A stretch of 13,554 nt of DNA, taken from positions 1-13,554 of the forward strand of contig DAHVAB010000029.1 in assembly GCA_027314825.1 (NCBI GenBank), read 5' to 3'. Below the pieces are notes generated by a model, which saw only the letters and a list, made by a program, of their open reading frames with translations, ran no database searches and was not told the origin of the DNA. A program made the position numbers and the translations under genes. The stretch comes from Solirubrobacterales bacterium. GTDB taxonomy: Bacteria > Actinomycetota > Thermoleophilia > Solirubrobacterales > Solirubrobacteraceae. Below, one piece after another: positions 6,665 through 13,428 of this stretch (its first letter is position 1; every line of letters begins with the position of its first letter).

Positions 6665-6677
6665 CGGGCGCAGAGCG

Positions 6678-7304
6678 ATGCCGTCCCGGGATTACCACGA
6701 GAGCCTGTGGGAGGCGGTTCCCGAAGGCGTCGAGCCCGCGCTGTGGCCGCTGCGCCGCCGCTTCCTGCTCGACGCGGTGCGCCCCGGCGATCGGGTGTTG
6801 GATGTCGGCTGCGGCGAGGGCTTCTTCACGGCCGCGCTGCTTGAGGCGGGGGCGCATCCGCTGGGCGTCGATGTGGCCCGTGAGCCGTTGCGACGTGCCC
6901 GCCTTCGCGCCCCGCGGGCGCAGCTGCGCCTCGTCGAGGACGGCATGCCGCTGCCGATCGCCGACGCGTCGTTCGACGCCGTCTGGGCAGGCGAGGTGAT
7001 CGAGCACGTCGCCGACACCTCCGGCTGGCTCTCGGAGCTCAGGCGGGTGCTGCGCCCCGGCGGCAGGCTGCTGCTCTCCACGCCCGCCCACGACAGGCTC
7101 GCGGTGCTCGCCCTGGCGCTACGCGCCCGCGCCTTCGATGAGCACTTCGATCCTCGCTCCGACCACCTGCGCTTCTACACCGCGCGCACGCTGAGGGCGC
7201 TGCTGGAGGACTTCCGCTTCGAGCAGGTGCGAATCCACCGCGCCGGCGGCGTGCCGGGCGCGCGCCGGCTCATGCTCGCGAGCGCGGTGAGGGCGCGCTT
7301 CTGA
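6678..7304 (+). CDS. Class I SAM-dependent methyltransferase
   Basis: A 208-residue Rossmann-fold methyltransferase of the Methyltransf_11 type. Motif I is VLDVGCGEGFF (40-50), followed by the acidic end of strand 2 in GVDVA (63-67). Motif II-like residues are VEDGMPLPIADASFDAVWAGEVIEHV (86-111, broken here only by eye), and LRRVLRPGGRLLLSTP (121-136) is the post-motif III block. The C-terminal DHLRFYTARTLRALLEDFRF (162-181) is the segment often seen in methyltransferases of surface-glycan loci. It probably methylates a sugar, a lipid-linked intermediate or a related small molecule; the substrate cannot be told from sequence. The reading frame is open upstream to 6546, but the family fold starts just after the ATG at 6678 and the upstream part looks non-coding, so I use that ATG. 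There is no clear Shine-Dalgarno. It is convergent with the polymerase gene, 40 bp apart. Confidence 0.88.
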   Translation: MPSRDYHESLWEAVPEGVEPALWPLRRRFLLDAVRPGDRVLDVGCGEGFFTAALLEAGAHPLGVDVAREPLRRARLRAPRAQLRLVEDGMPLPIADASFDAVWAGEVIEHVADTSGWLSELRRVLRPGGRLLLSTPAHDRLAVLALALRARAFDEHFDPRSDHLRFYTARTLRALLEDFRFEQVRIHRAGGVPGARRLMLASAVRARF

Positions 7305-7307
7305 TCG

Positions 7308-7325
7308 CCCGCGCGGGTCGCCCGC
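7308..7325. terminator. Small GC hairpin between convergent genes
   Basis: CCCGCGCGGG (7308-7317) is a perfect palindrome, and GCGGG-TCG-CCCGC (7313-7325) is an overlapping 5-bp stem with a 3-nt loop. Both sit in the 40-bp gap between the methyltransferase and polymerase stops. No T-run is present. In DNA this GC-rich such palindromes can arise by chance, so confidence is low. Confidence 0.25.
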
Positions 7326-7344
7326 CGGCGCGCGGCCGCTCGAG

Positions 7345-9552
7345 CTAGGTCGAGCCCGTCCCGGTCGAGCCGCTGTTGGCGCGCAGTGCGAGCACATACT
7401 CGTTCTGGACCGTGGTCGACTGCGGATCGAGATAGAGCGCCGCTTTCAGCTCGCCGAGCGCCGCATGCGGGTGGCGCCCGAGGTCGTACTCGCCGAGCGT
7501 CAGCCACGCGGCGGGGTTGGCGGGCTGCCGTTCGACGGCTCGCTGCAGCGTCGCGCGGGCCTTCGCCGGCTCGCCGATGCTCTGCTCCACGACCGCCAGC
7601 CTGAAGAGCGCTTCGGCGGAGAGCGGATCCTCGCTCACCGCGGCGCGCGCGACTCTAAGTGCGGCGCCGCGGTTGGAGGACAGAAGCGCGAGGGCTTCCT
7701 GGGAGGATTCGTTCGAGCGCAGCGGCTGCCACTCGGTCCAGGCTGCCAGCAGCGCGGTCGCCACCACGGCGAGCGCCGCCCCCGCCTGCAGCGTGCTCAC
7801 CCTGCCTCCGAGAAGGCGCCGGAAGGCCGGCGTGGGACGCTCGCGCCTCGGGCGGGCCATCGTGGGCTGCTCGCGCCCCCGCCGGGCCGCCGTCGCCTCG
7901 ATCGAGCCGCGTCCGGCCAGCCAGCCAGCGCATATCAGCGCGGTCACGGCCGTCCCCGGCACGTACCAGGTCCAGTCCTCGAGCGAGTGCAGGGCGAAGG
8001 CGACGACCAGGCTGAGCATGCTGAGCAGCCCGATCCGCTCCGGGGTGTAGGGAAGCTCGATGCTCCGCCAGCGCCATTTCGACCACCGGCGGTTGAACGG
8101 GTGGGTCGCCCTGCCGGCCGCGACCATCCAGGCGACCATCAGGGCGAGCGTGAGCGCCAGCCCGACCAACCCGAGGTCGGCGAGCGTCTGCACGATGTAG
8201 CCGTGGGCATGCCTGACGGTGAGCCCTTCGCCTTCGGTCCTCACGCGCAGTCGTGCTGTGGCGTAGCCGCCGGCGCCGGCGCCGAGCGCGGGGTGGGCTT
8301 CGAAGACCTGGATCGCCTGCTTCCAGTAGCGGGCGCGGACGCTGCCGACCGACTCCAGGCGGCCGGGTGTGTTGGACGGGAGGGTCGCGTTCGGGTTGGT
8401 GAGCTTGGAGAAGTCGTGGGAGATCGTGCCGGTGAGCCCCCGGTGGCTCGCGGCAAGCCCGCCGACGCCGGCGATCAGCGCCACCACGACCGCACCGAGC
8501 AGCACCACGCCGGCTCGGCGCCGAGTGGCCGGCGAGAGCGTGCGCCGACCGGCGGCGAACCGGATCGCGATGCCCAGCGCCAGCAGCACCACGACCATCG
8601 CGAGCAGCAGCGCGCCGAGCTGGCCTCCCGCACTCTGCCTGGCTGCCAAGGCCACGTTTTCGGAGCTGAGCACGGAGTTCGAGAAGGCGAAGGCGACGAC
8701 TCCCCCGGCGCATGCGCCGGCAGCCAGCAGCAGCGCCGCCCCGCGCAGGCGCAGTGGCACGATCGCCAGCCAGACCGCTACGCCCACGACGGCGACCGCG
8801 ACCGAGCCGCGGGAGTAGGCCATCATCAGCGTCACCATCGCCAGGCCGCACGCCGGGTAGGCGAGCACGCCGAGCAGCGCGTGGCCCGAGCGCTTGGCGC
8901 CCAGCCAGAGGCAGGCGATGATTCCCATCGCCGCGGCCAGCCCCGTCGCATTCCAATAGCCGTAGGGTTCCCGCAGCCGCGCGTAGGGGTCGCTCGGGTC
9001 GAGCTGCGCCGGAAAGACCTTTGTGAGCAGCGCGTAGACGCAGATCACGACCGCTGCGATCACGATGCCGCCGAGGACGGCGTCGAAGCGGCGCGGAGCC
9101 GCGCGGGCGACGGCCACGGCCGCGATGAACACGGCGCTGTAGGCGAGCAGCCGTGCCGCTTCCTGCCAGCTGACGTCGGGCGTCACCGACCAGCCGACCG
9201 AGATTGCGGTCAGGGCCGTGAACAGCAGCATCAGGATCGCCGCCCAGGCGCCGCTGAGAGGCCGTCCGCGCGGCGTGAGCATGATCGCCGCGGCGATCGT
9301 GAGGCCCGCGCCGAGCGTCAGCGCGATCTCCGTGTTGGTGCTCGGGCCGAGCTGCAGGCCGCCGCCGGCGATGAACGTGGTCAGGCAGAGCACGGTTGCG
9401 ACGAGCAACGTGGGGCCGGCCTGCCATGCGAGCCCGGCGAGGCCCGCCCGGAGCGGGGTGCTCGCTCCAGAGCGTGATCTGAGGCTCTGCGCGCCGCTCG
9501 GCGGAGCGGGCGGCGCGGGCGCGGCGGCGATCGGCGCGGGGGCGGAGGGCAT
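7345..9552 (-). CDS. Wzy/WaaL-type glycan polymerase or ligase with C-terminal TPR domain
   Basis: A 735-residue multispanning membrane protein. After a Pro/Ala-rich start (1-22) there are about ten hydrophobic helices between residues 45 and 370. A large extracytoplasmic loop (about 370-450) carries the Wzy_C signature: ARYWKQAIQVFEAHPALGAG followed by VRHAHGYIVQTLADLGLVG, in which a His-rich pair precedes the last helices. Further helices cover about 452-475 and 499-545, with one more near 590-610. The tail (about 615-725) has TPR-like repeats, such as AEALFRLAVVEQSIGEPAKA and PAAWLTLGEYDLGRHPHAAL. The family joins lipid-linked glycans outside the membrane, either polymerising repeats or ligating them to an acceptor; the sequence does not decide which. 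The ATG at 9552 lies 20 nt after the stop of the small exported protein, so the two are in one operon. It is longer than typical 400-500 residue ligases because of the TPR tail. Confidence 0.9.
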   Translation of the reverse strand: MPSAPAPIAAAPAPPAPPSGAQSLRSRSGASTPLRAGLAGLAWQAGPTLLVATVLCLTTFIAGGGLQLGPSTNTEIALTLGAGLTIAAAIMLTPRGRPLSGAWAAILMLLFTALTAISVGWSVTPDVSWQEAARLLAYSAVFIAAVAVARAAPRRFDAVLGGIVIAAVVICVYALLTKVFPAQLDPSDPYARLREPYGYWNATGLAAAMGIIACLWLGAKRSGHALLGVLAYPACGLAMVTLMMAYSRGSVAVAVVGVAVWLAIVPLRLRGAALLLAAGACAGGVVAFAFSNSVLSSENVALAARQSAGGQLGALLLAMVVVLLALGIAIRFAAGRRTLSPATRRRAGVVLLGAVVVALIAGVGGLAASHRGLTGTISHDFSKLTNPNATLPSNTPGRLESVGSVRARYWKQAIQVFEAHPALGAGAGGYATARLRVRTEGEGLTVRHAHGYIVQTLADLGLVGLALTLALMVAWMVAAGRATHPFNRRWSKWRWRSIELPYTPERIGLLSMLSLVVAFALHSLEDWTWYVPGTAVTALICAGWLAGRGSIEATAARRGREQPTMARPRRERPTPAFRRLLGGRVSTLQAGAALAVVATALLAAWTEWQPLRSNESSQEALALLSSNRGAALRVARAAVSEDPLSAEALFRLAVVEQSIGEPAKARATLQRAVERQPANPAAWLTLGEYDLGRHPHAALGELKAALYLDPQSTTVQNEYVLALRANSGSTGTGST

Positions 9553-9572
9553 CGCTGCGGGGGCGGAGATCC

Positions 9573-10169
9573 TCAGAGCGCCTGGCTACGCCGGCGCGCG
9601 TAGAGGAAGACCGTGCGCGCTGCCGCGGCGAGCGCAAGTGCGGCCAGCAGGGCGAGGAGCGCCAGCAGCGGAGCGGGGATCGCGCTCGCCGCCGAGGCGA
9701 GGTCGGCGTGGACCACCCCGGGCTGGATCGGAGTCGAGGCGGCGCCGCCGGCGTTCGCGCCGCCGATCTGGACCGGCGCCGAGCCGCTGCTCTGCGCTCT
9801 GCGCACGGCTTCGTGTTCGGCCGGGCTGGTCGCTATCGGCTGGTTTCCGATCGCGCCTTCGCTTCCCGAGCCGCCGCCGGGCGTCCCAGAGCCGCTCTTG
9901 CCGCCGGTGCCTCCATGCCCGCCGGGCCGCCTGCCGGCCGCGGCCAGCTCGGCATTGCTGATCAGTTCGGCGCATTCGCTGTACTCCGCCACTTCGGTCG
10001 GCATGTGCCGCAGCGCTTCGCGGTAGGCGCGCGCCGGGAAGCCGCCGATCGACTTGCCGTGGGTGCAGCGCGAGATGATGTTGCGCGCGGCGTCTGCGCT
10101 CGCAGTCGCGGGCACCGCCAGGGGCAGCGCAGCGGCGAGCGCGGCGATGATCGGTGCGATCCTCCTCAT
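9573..10169 (-). CDS. Small exported protein with Cys pair and C-terminal membrane anchor, unknown function
   Basis: I cannot name a function. The 198-residue product has a signal peptide (MRRIAPIIAALAAALPLAVP, probable cleavage after ASA at 23-25). A short conserved-looking exported domain (26-78) contains RCTHGKSIGGF, AYREALRHMPTEVAEYSEC and AELISNAELAAAG, with Cys35 and Cys66 able to form a disulfide. A Gly/Ser-rich linker (80-108) and a polar region (109-160) follow. One hydrophobic helix (164-187) leads to a basic tail ending YARRRSQAL, so the protein should be anchored with its N-terminal domain outside. I believe similar Tyr-Ser-Glu/Asp-Cys proteins recur in Thermoleophilia, but that is memory, not a search. 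The ATG at 10169 is chosen because the signal peptide starts there and GGAG lies 9 nt upstream (10179-10182). The longer frame from 10253 would overlap the upstream glycosyltransferase. It sits 16 nt after that gene and 20 nt before the polymerase. Confidence 0.85.
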   Translation of the reverse strand: MRRIAPIIAALAAALPLAVPATASADAARNIISRCTHGKSIGGFPARAYREALRHMPTEVAEYSECAELISNAELAAAGRRPGGHGGTGGKSGSGTPGGGSGSEGAIGNQPIATSPAEHEAVRRAQSSGSAPVQIGGANAGGAASTPIQPGVVHADLASAASAIPAPLLALLALLAALALAAAARTVFLYARRRSQAL

Positions 10170-10185
10170 CGGCTGAGACTCCACG

Positions 10186-11388
10186 CTACCAGCGTTGGCG
10201 GGAGAGGTTGACGCTCGCGAGGGCCTGGGAGAAGCCTCGCGCCCACGCCTCATGGGTGTAGGCGCTCACGTCGAGCGCCCCCTGGCGGCCCAGGCGCGCG
10301 CGCAGCGCGGCATCGCAGTGGAGCCGCTGCATCGCGGCGGCGAGAGCCTCCGGGTCGCCGGCCGGCACGATCAGGCCGTTGACGTCGTTGCGGACCAGGC
10401 CGCCCGCCGCGGCTCCCACCGCGTCCGAGACGATCACCGGCAGGCCCTGGTTCATCGCCTCGTTGACGACCAGGCCCCATGGCTCCCGGAATGTGGCAGT
10501 GGGGATGGAGGGCAGCACGAGCACGTCCGCCGCCGCATAGTGGCGGCGCAGCTGGGCGGCCGGGACGGGGTCTGTGCAGATGATCCCGTCGCTCACCGCG
10601 CCGCCGGCGGGGACCCAAGGAAGGTCGGATCCCACACCGACGAGGACGAGCGCGGCGGAAGGCGCCTGGAGGCCCGACATGCGCCAAGCCTCCATCAACA
10701 CCCCCAAGCCCTTTTCCCTCGCCGGACGGCCTGCAAACAGGAATCGCACCTGCTCCGCGCGCCCGCGCGCGCCGACCCCGCCCGGCTCCGGGAGCGACTG
10801 CCCGCCCGGCTCTGGGAGCGACTGCCCGCGCAACCCAGGAAGCGGCTGCGCCCAGAACTCGTTGTCGACCGCCTGCGGCGCGATGTGTACGTTGCGCGCC
10901 CCGCGCCGGCGGACGTAATCGGCGACGTGCGGGCCGTAGGCGACGACCGCGTCGGCGGAGCGGTAGAGCGTGCGCATCAGCGGCCAGCCGAGCAGCAGGT
11001 GGGCGGGGCTCGCCGGCTGCGCCCACAGCGAGGTCCAGAGGATCAGCGGCAGCCGGGCCGCCCGGGCGCCGGCCCACGCGGCGGGCAGCGCGATCCGGCC
11101 GCCGCTGGAGGCGACGACGGCGCGATGGCGCCAGCTCGCGGCGAGTCGCATCAGCTGGCGCTGGCTGACGTGCCGGTGCGCGAACGACAGCCGCTCGGCG
11201 GCCGCGGAGCGCTCCCCGCCGTGCTTGAATCGCCCGCCGAAGAGCGCGACCTCGATTCCCTCCAGCTCGTGCAGCGCCGCCAGCCCGCCGATCCTGTACG
11301 CGGGCGCGTGGCCGGTGGCGAAGAGGATGGGGCGCGAGAGCGGGCGAGATGCCGGGCGGCGGGCCGGGCGGCCCGGGGTGCGGCTCAC
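10186..11388 (-). CDS. GT4-type glycosyltransferase with repeat-expanded hinge
   Basis: A 400-residue GT-B retaining glycosyltransferase for glycan chain extension. The first 20 residues are basic and disordered; the N-terminal Rossmann domain starts at ILFATGHAPAYRIGGLAAL (21-39). VVASSGGRIALPAAW (91-105), ADAVVAYGPHVADYV (145-159) and HIAPQAVDNEFW (168-179) lead to the hinge, where three 8-residue repeats are inserted (181-204). The C-terminal donor domain follows: FLFAGRPAREKGLGVLMEAW (216-235), VLVGVGSDL (248-256), AADVLVLPS (286-294), and the EX7E motif in REPWGLVVNEAMNQGLPVIVS (Glu302, Glu310). The GTG start at 11388 overlaps the TGA of the preceding glycosyltransferase in a GTGA arrangement, which strongly suggests translational coupling. 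It ends in SRQRW, 16 nt before the exported-protein gene. Sugar specificity is unknown. Confidence 0.9.
   Translation of the reverse strand: MSRTPGRPARRPASRPLSRPILFATGHAPAYRIGGLAALHELEGIEVALFGGRFKHGGERSAAAERLSFAHRHVSQRQLMRLAASWRHRAVVASSGGRIALPAAWAGARAARLPLILWTSLWAQPASPAHLLLGWPLMRTLYRSADAVVAYGPHVADYVRRRGARNVHIAPQAVDNEFWAQPLPGLRGQSLPEPGGQSLPEPGGVGARGRAEQVRFLFAGRPAREKGLGVLMEAWRMSGLQAPSAALVLVGVGSDLPWVPAGGAVSDGIICTDPVPAAQLRRHYAAADVLVLPSIPTATFREPWGLVVNEAMNQGLPVIVSDAVGAAAGGLVRNDVNGLIVPAGDPEALAAAMQRLHCDAALRARLGRQGALDVSAYTHEAWARGFSQALASVNLSRQRW
10777..10848 (-). repeat. Three 24-nt tandem repeats inside a glycosyltransferase hinge
   Basis: Three in-frame units of 24 nt (10777-10800, 10801-10824, 10825-10848) encode 8-residue units. 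Two are identical in protein (QSLPEPGG); the first-translated one is diverged (QPLPGLRG). The two QSLPEPGG copies differ by about one base in DNA, so the last duplication is recent. They lie between the N- and C-terminal GT-B domains, a place that tolerates length change. Confidence 0.85.
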
Positions 11389-12731
11389 CGCAGCACCGCC
11401 TCATAGGCGGCGAGAGTCTGCTGGCCGCAGTGCCGCCAGGTGAAGTTGGCTGCGACCGTCTCCCGCGCTCGCCTGGACTCCTCGCGCAGGCGGCCCCGAT
11501 CGGAGATCAGCTCGTCGATTCGCTGGCTGAGACGCTCGATGTCTCCCGGTGGGACCAGGACCAGACCGCCCCCGGCGGCCGCGATCTCCTCCGGCCCCGG
11601 CTCGCCGCGGCAGCCGATCGCGGGCGCTCCGGCGGCCATCGCCTCCACGTAGGCGACTCCGAAGGCCTCCTCGGTGGAGGGCATCACAAAGAGGGTGCAC
11701 CGTCGCGCTCGCTCGATCGCCTCATCGGGCGGCAGCTGTCCGAGCATGTGCACCCGCTCGGATACGCCGAGCCGGTGCGCGAGCCCTTCGAGGGCGACCC
11801 GCTCCGGGCCGTCGCCGACGATCGTGTAGCGCAGCGTCGGGTGGCGCTGTGAGAGCACCGCCAGCGCCCTGATCACGTCGGCGTGACGCTTACGCGCGAC
11901 CAGGTGAGCCACGGTGAGCAGGGTCGGCGCCCCGCCGCCCGTCTCGGCCGGCCCCGTCCTCGCCCGGCCCGCGGTGCTCGCGCCGCCCGCAGGACCGCTG
12001 TGGCGCTCACCCGTGCCCCCGCCGCGCCGCTCGCCAGCCCCCCCGCCGCGCCGCGCGTCGTCAGGCCCCTCGTCCGCCCCCGCGCCGCGCCGCGCGTGGT
12101 CAGGACCCTCACCCGCGCCCCCCAGGTGAACGATGCGGGTCTCGCCCGCCCCGTGGGATCTGGCCAGCGTCGCGATCCCCGCGCTGTTGGCGAGCGTCAG
12201 CCTCGCGGCCGCGAGCCCTCTGCGGACCGCCTCCGCGCCGGTGGGGAAGACGCGGCTGGTGTAGAGGACGTCGCCGCCGTGCACCGAGACGATCAGCGGC
12301 GCACGCAGCATCGGCAGCATCGAGAGCGCTCGCCGCGCGGCGTCGCCGGCCGGCACCGCGTTGTGCGCGTGGATGAGATCGAAGCCGCCGCGCGCGGCCA
12401 TCGCGCCCAGCGCCGCCGCCAGGGGAGCGGCCGCCCAGGCTCCCCACTGCGGGTAGGAGCGCCACCGGGGCGGTGACAGGTAGGGGACGTAGCGGACGCT
12501 CAGGCCGTCGTGCTGCTGGCGCAGCGGCTCGCCGGCAGCCGCGGCGAGCGCTCGCACCGCGTGCAGCGGGCTGCCGGCCAGGGTGTTGCGTCCGGGCACC
12601 GGGCGTCGCAGCACGAGCACCTCGACCTCTGCGCCCGCCTCGCGGGCGGCGAGCGCCTGACGATGCGCCCAGACGCCGAGCACCGGGTCGCGGAGGCTCG
12701 GGTAGAACTCGGATATCACGGCGACCCTCAT
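11385..12731 (-). CDS. GT4-type glycosyltransferase with long low-complexity hinge insertion
   Basis: A 448-residue GT-B retaining glycosyltransferase. The N-terminal domain opens MRVAVISEFYPSLRDPVLG (1-19), followed by ALAAREAGAEVEVLVLRRP (26-44), DLIHAHNAVPAGDAAR (118-133), PLIVSVHGGDVLY (145-157) and LTLANSAGIATLARSHGA (178-195). A Gly/Arg/Glu-rich repeat insertion occupies about 205-268. The donor domain then has LLTVAHLVARKRHADVIRAL (271-290), YTIVGDGPERVAL (302-314), HMLGQLPPDEAIERAR (328-343) and the EX7E motif in EEAFGVAYVEAMAAGAPAIG (Glu355, Glu363). Without the insertion it would have the usual 380-390 residues. The ATG at 12731 matches the family start exactly. A 48-bp-period duplication ends 6 nt upstream of it. 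Its TGA overlaps the GTG of the next glycosyltransferase. It should extend the same glycan; the sugar is unknown. Confidence 0.9.
   Translation of the reverse strand: MRVAVISEFYPSLRDPVLGVWAHRQALAAREAGAEVEVLVLRRPVPGRNTLAGSPLHAVRALAAAAGEPLRQQHDGLSVRYVPYLSPPRWRSYPQWGAWAAAPLAAALGAMAARGGFDLIHAHNAVPAGDAARRALSMLPMLRAPLIVSVHGGDVLYTSRVFPTGAEAVRRGLAAARLTLANSAGIATLARSHGAGETRIVHLGGAGEGPDHARRGAGADEGPDDARRGGGAGERRGGGTGERHSGPAGGASTAGRARTGPAETGGGAPTLLTVAHLVARKRHADVIRALAVLSQRHPTLRYTIVGDGPERVALEGLAHRLGVSERVHMLGQLPPDEAIERARRCTLFVMPSTEEAFGVAYVEAMAAGAPAIGCRGEPGPEEIAAAGGGLVLVPPGDIERLSQRIDELISDRGRLREESRRARETVAANFTWRHCGQQTLAAYEAVLR
11928..12119 (-). repeat. Low-complexity repeat insertion in the hinge of the second GT4
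   Basis: This in-frame stretch codes for about 64 residues rich in Gly, Arg, Glu and Ala. Two units of 13 codons (39-nt period) read EGPDHARRGAGAD and EGPDDARRGGGAG. They are followed by shorter units of 8 codons (24-nt period) beginning GER. The DNA is extremely C/G-rich on both strands. It lies between the two GT-B domains, at the position equivalent to the repeats in the neighbouring glycosyltransferase. Confidence 0.8.
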
Positions 12732-12737
12732 CGCCGT

Positions 12738-12827
12738 GAGCCCGCCCGTGGATGTGCTTCGATGCTCACCGGCTCACCAGGCCTGGAGCCCGCCCGTGGA
12801 TGTGCTTCGATGCTCACCGACTCACCA
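12738..12827 (-). repeat. Near-perfect 42-bp direct repeat (48-bp period) between two glycosyltransferase genes
   Basis: Positions 12738-12779 and 12786-12827 match at 41 of 42 bases, the only difference being 12772 versus 12820, with 6 nt between copies. On the minus strand each copy begins TGGTGAG. In the right-hand copy this is the last codon (Trp) and TGA stop of the family-2 glycosyltransferase; the left-hand copy repeats it in non-coding DNA and ends 6 nt before the ATG at 12731. The 90-bp gap between the genes consists almost wholly of this duplication. Each copy also contains GGTGAG twice. Confidence 0.9.
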
Positions 12828-13427
12828 CCGCCTGTGGGTGCGAAGCGTACGCTGAGCCTGCTCCGCGGTGAGGTAAGGCCGCTCGGCGAGGAAGGCGCGC
12901 GCCTCCGCGATCGCCTCCCGGCGCGAGTAGGTGGAGGCCGCGGGCGCGGCGGAGTGCAGGATGCTGACGGCGTCCAGAATCCCGCATCGCCATCCATGCC
13001 GCGCCGCCAGGGCCGCCCAGTGCAGGTCCAGGCCCCATCCCATCCGCAGGGGCGGAAACGGAAGCAGCTCGGAGAAGGTGCGCGCCGAGAAGGCGGTCAA
13101 CGGCCCGATCTCCACGAACGGCGTCTCGCGCGCGACGCTGAACGGCTGCCGGCGGGTCACCCGCCAGGCGGCGTGGGAGGCGGCGCGGTGGGCGGGCTGG
13201 GCGAGGTCGAGGCCGAAGCGCTCGGCCAGGAAGAGGAAGCGGTCGAGGAAGCCGTCGGGGAGAGCGATGTCGTCGTCGATCAGGATCAGCCAGTCGTGCC
13301 CGCCGGCCGGGTGGCGCTGCAGCAGCGCGTTCAGGTTCTCGAAGCGGCCGCGCTCGCCGGGCGGTGCGGTGTGCAGGTGCACGGAGTGCCGGGAGCGGGC
13401 GAGCTCGTCGCCGATCGCCGCCGCCAT
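12822..13427 (-). CDS. Family-2-like glycosyltransferase, main reading frame (5' part frameshifted)
   Basis: The 201-residue frame carries most of a glycosyltransferase of the GT-A/family-2 type. Seen: RFENLNALLQRHP (28-40); WLILIDDDIALPDGFLDRF (46-64), where the acidic triplet at 51-53 is the expected metal/nucleotide-sugar site; PFVEIGPLTAFSARTF (103-118); RMGWGLDLHWAALAARHGWR (128-147); and the C-terminal helix YSRREAIAEARAFL (167-180), ending HRRW. The ATG at 13427 is the first start in this frame, but there is no ribosome binding site or -10 box before it. The expected N-terminal part is found in another frame directly upstream (13429-13554). The whole gene therefore seems to be broken by an indel, or mis-sequenced, and runs off the right edge. 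If the protein starts at 13427 it lacks part of the nucleotide-binding domain. It is the first visible gene of the minus-strand operon. Confidence 0.75.
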   Translation of the reverse strand: MAAAIGDELARSRHSVHLHTAPPGERGRFENLNALLQRHPAGGHDWLILIDDDIALPDGFLDRFLFLAERFGLDLAQPAHRAASHAAWRVTRRQPFSVARETPFVEIGPLTAFSARTFSELLPFPPLRMGWGLDLHWAALAARHGWRCGILDAVSILHSAAPAASTYSRREAIAEARAFLAERPYLTAEQAQRTLRTHRRW

Positions 13428-13428
13428 C

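Noticed and set aside
7465..9477. Open frame of 670 codons on the plus strand opposite the polymerase gene
   Set aside because: Its translation is a monotonous Arg/Gly/Asp/His/Gln mix with no fold or motif. The opposite strand has clear membrane helices and a Wzy_C signature. Long antisense open frames are expected in DNA of this GC content.
10195..11406. Open frame of 403 codons opposite the GT4 gene
   Set aside because: It is an antisense shadow with low-complexity Arg/Gly/Ala content; the true GT-B motifs lie on the minus strand.
12738..12827. Two direct repeats considered as a minimal CRISPR array
   Set aside because: There are only two copies, the spacer is 6 nt, one copy overlaps a coding region, and no cas genes are present.
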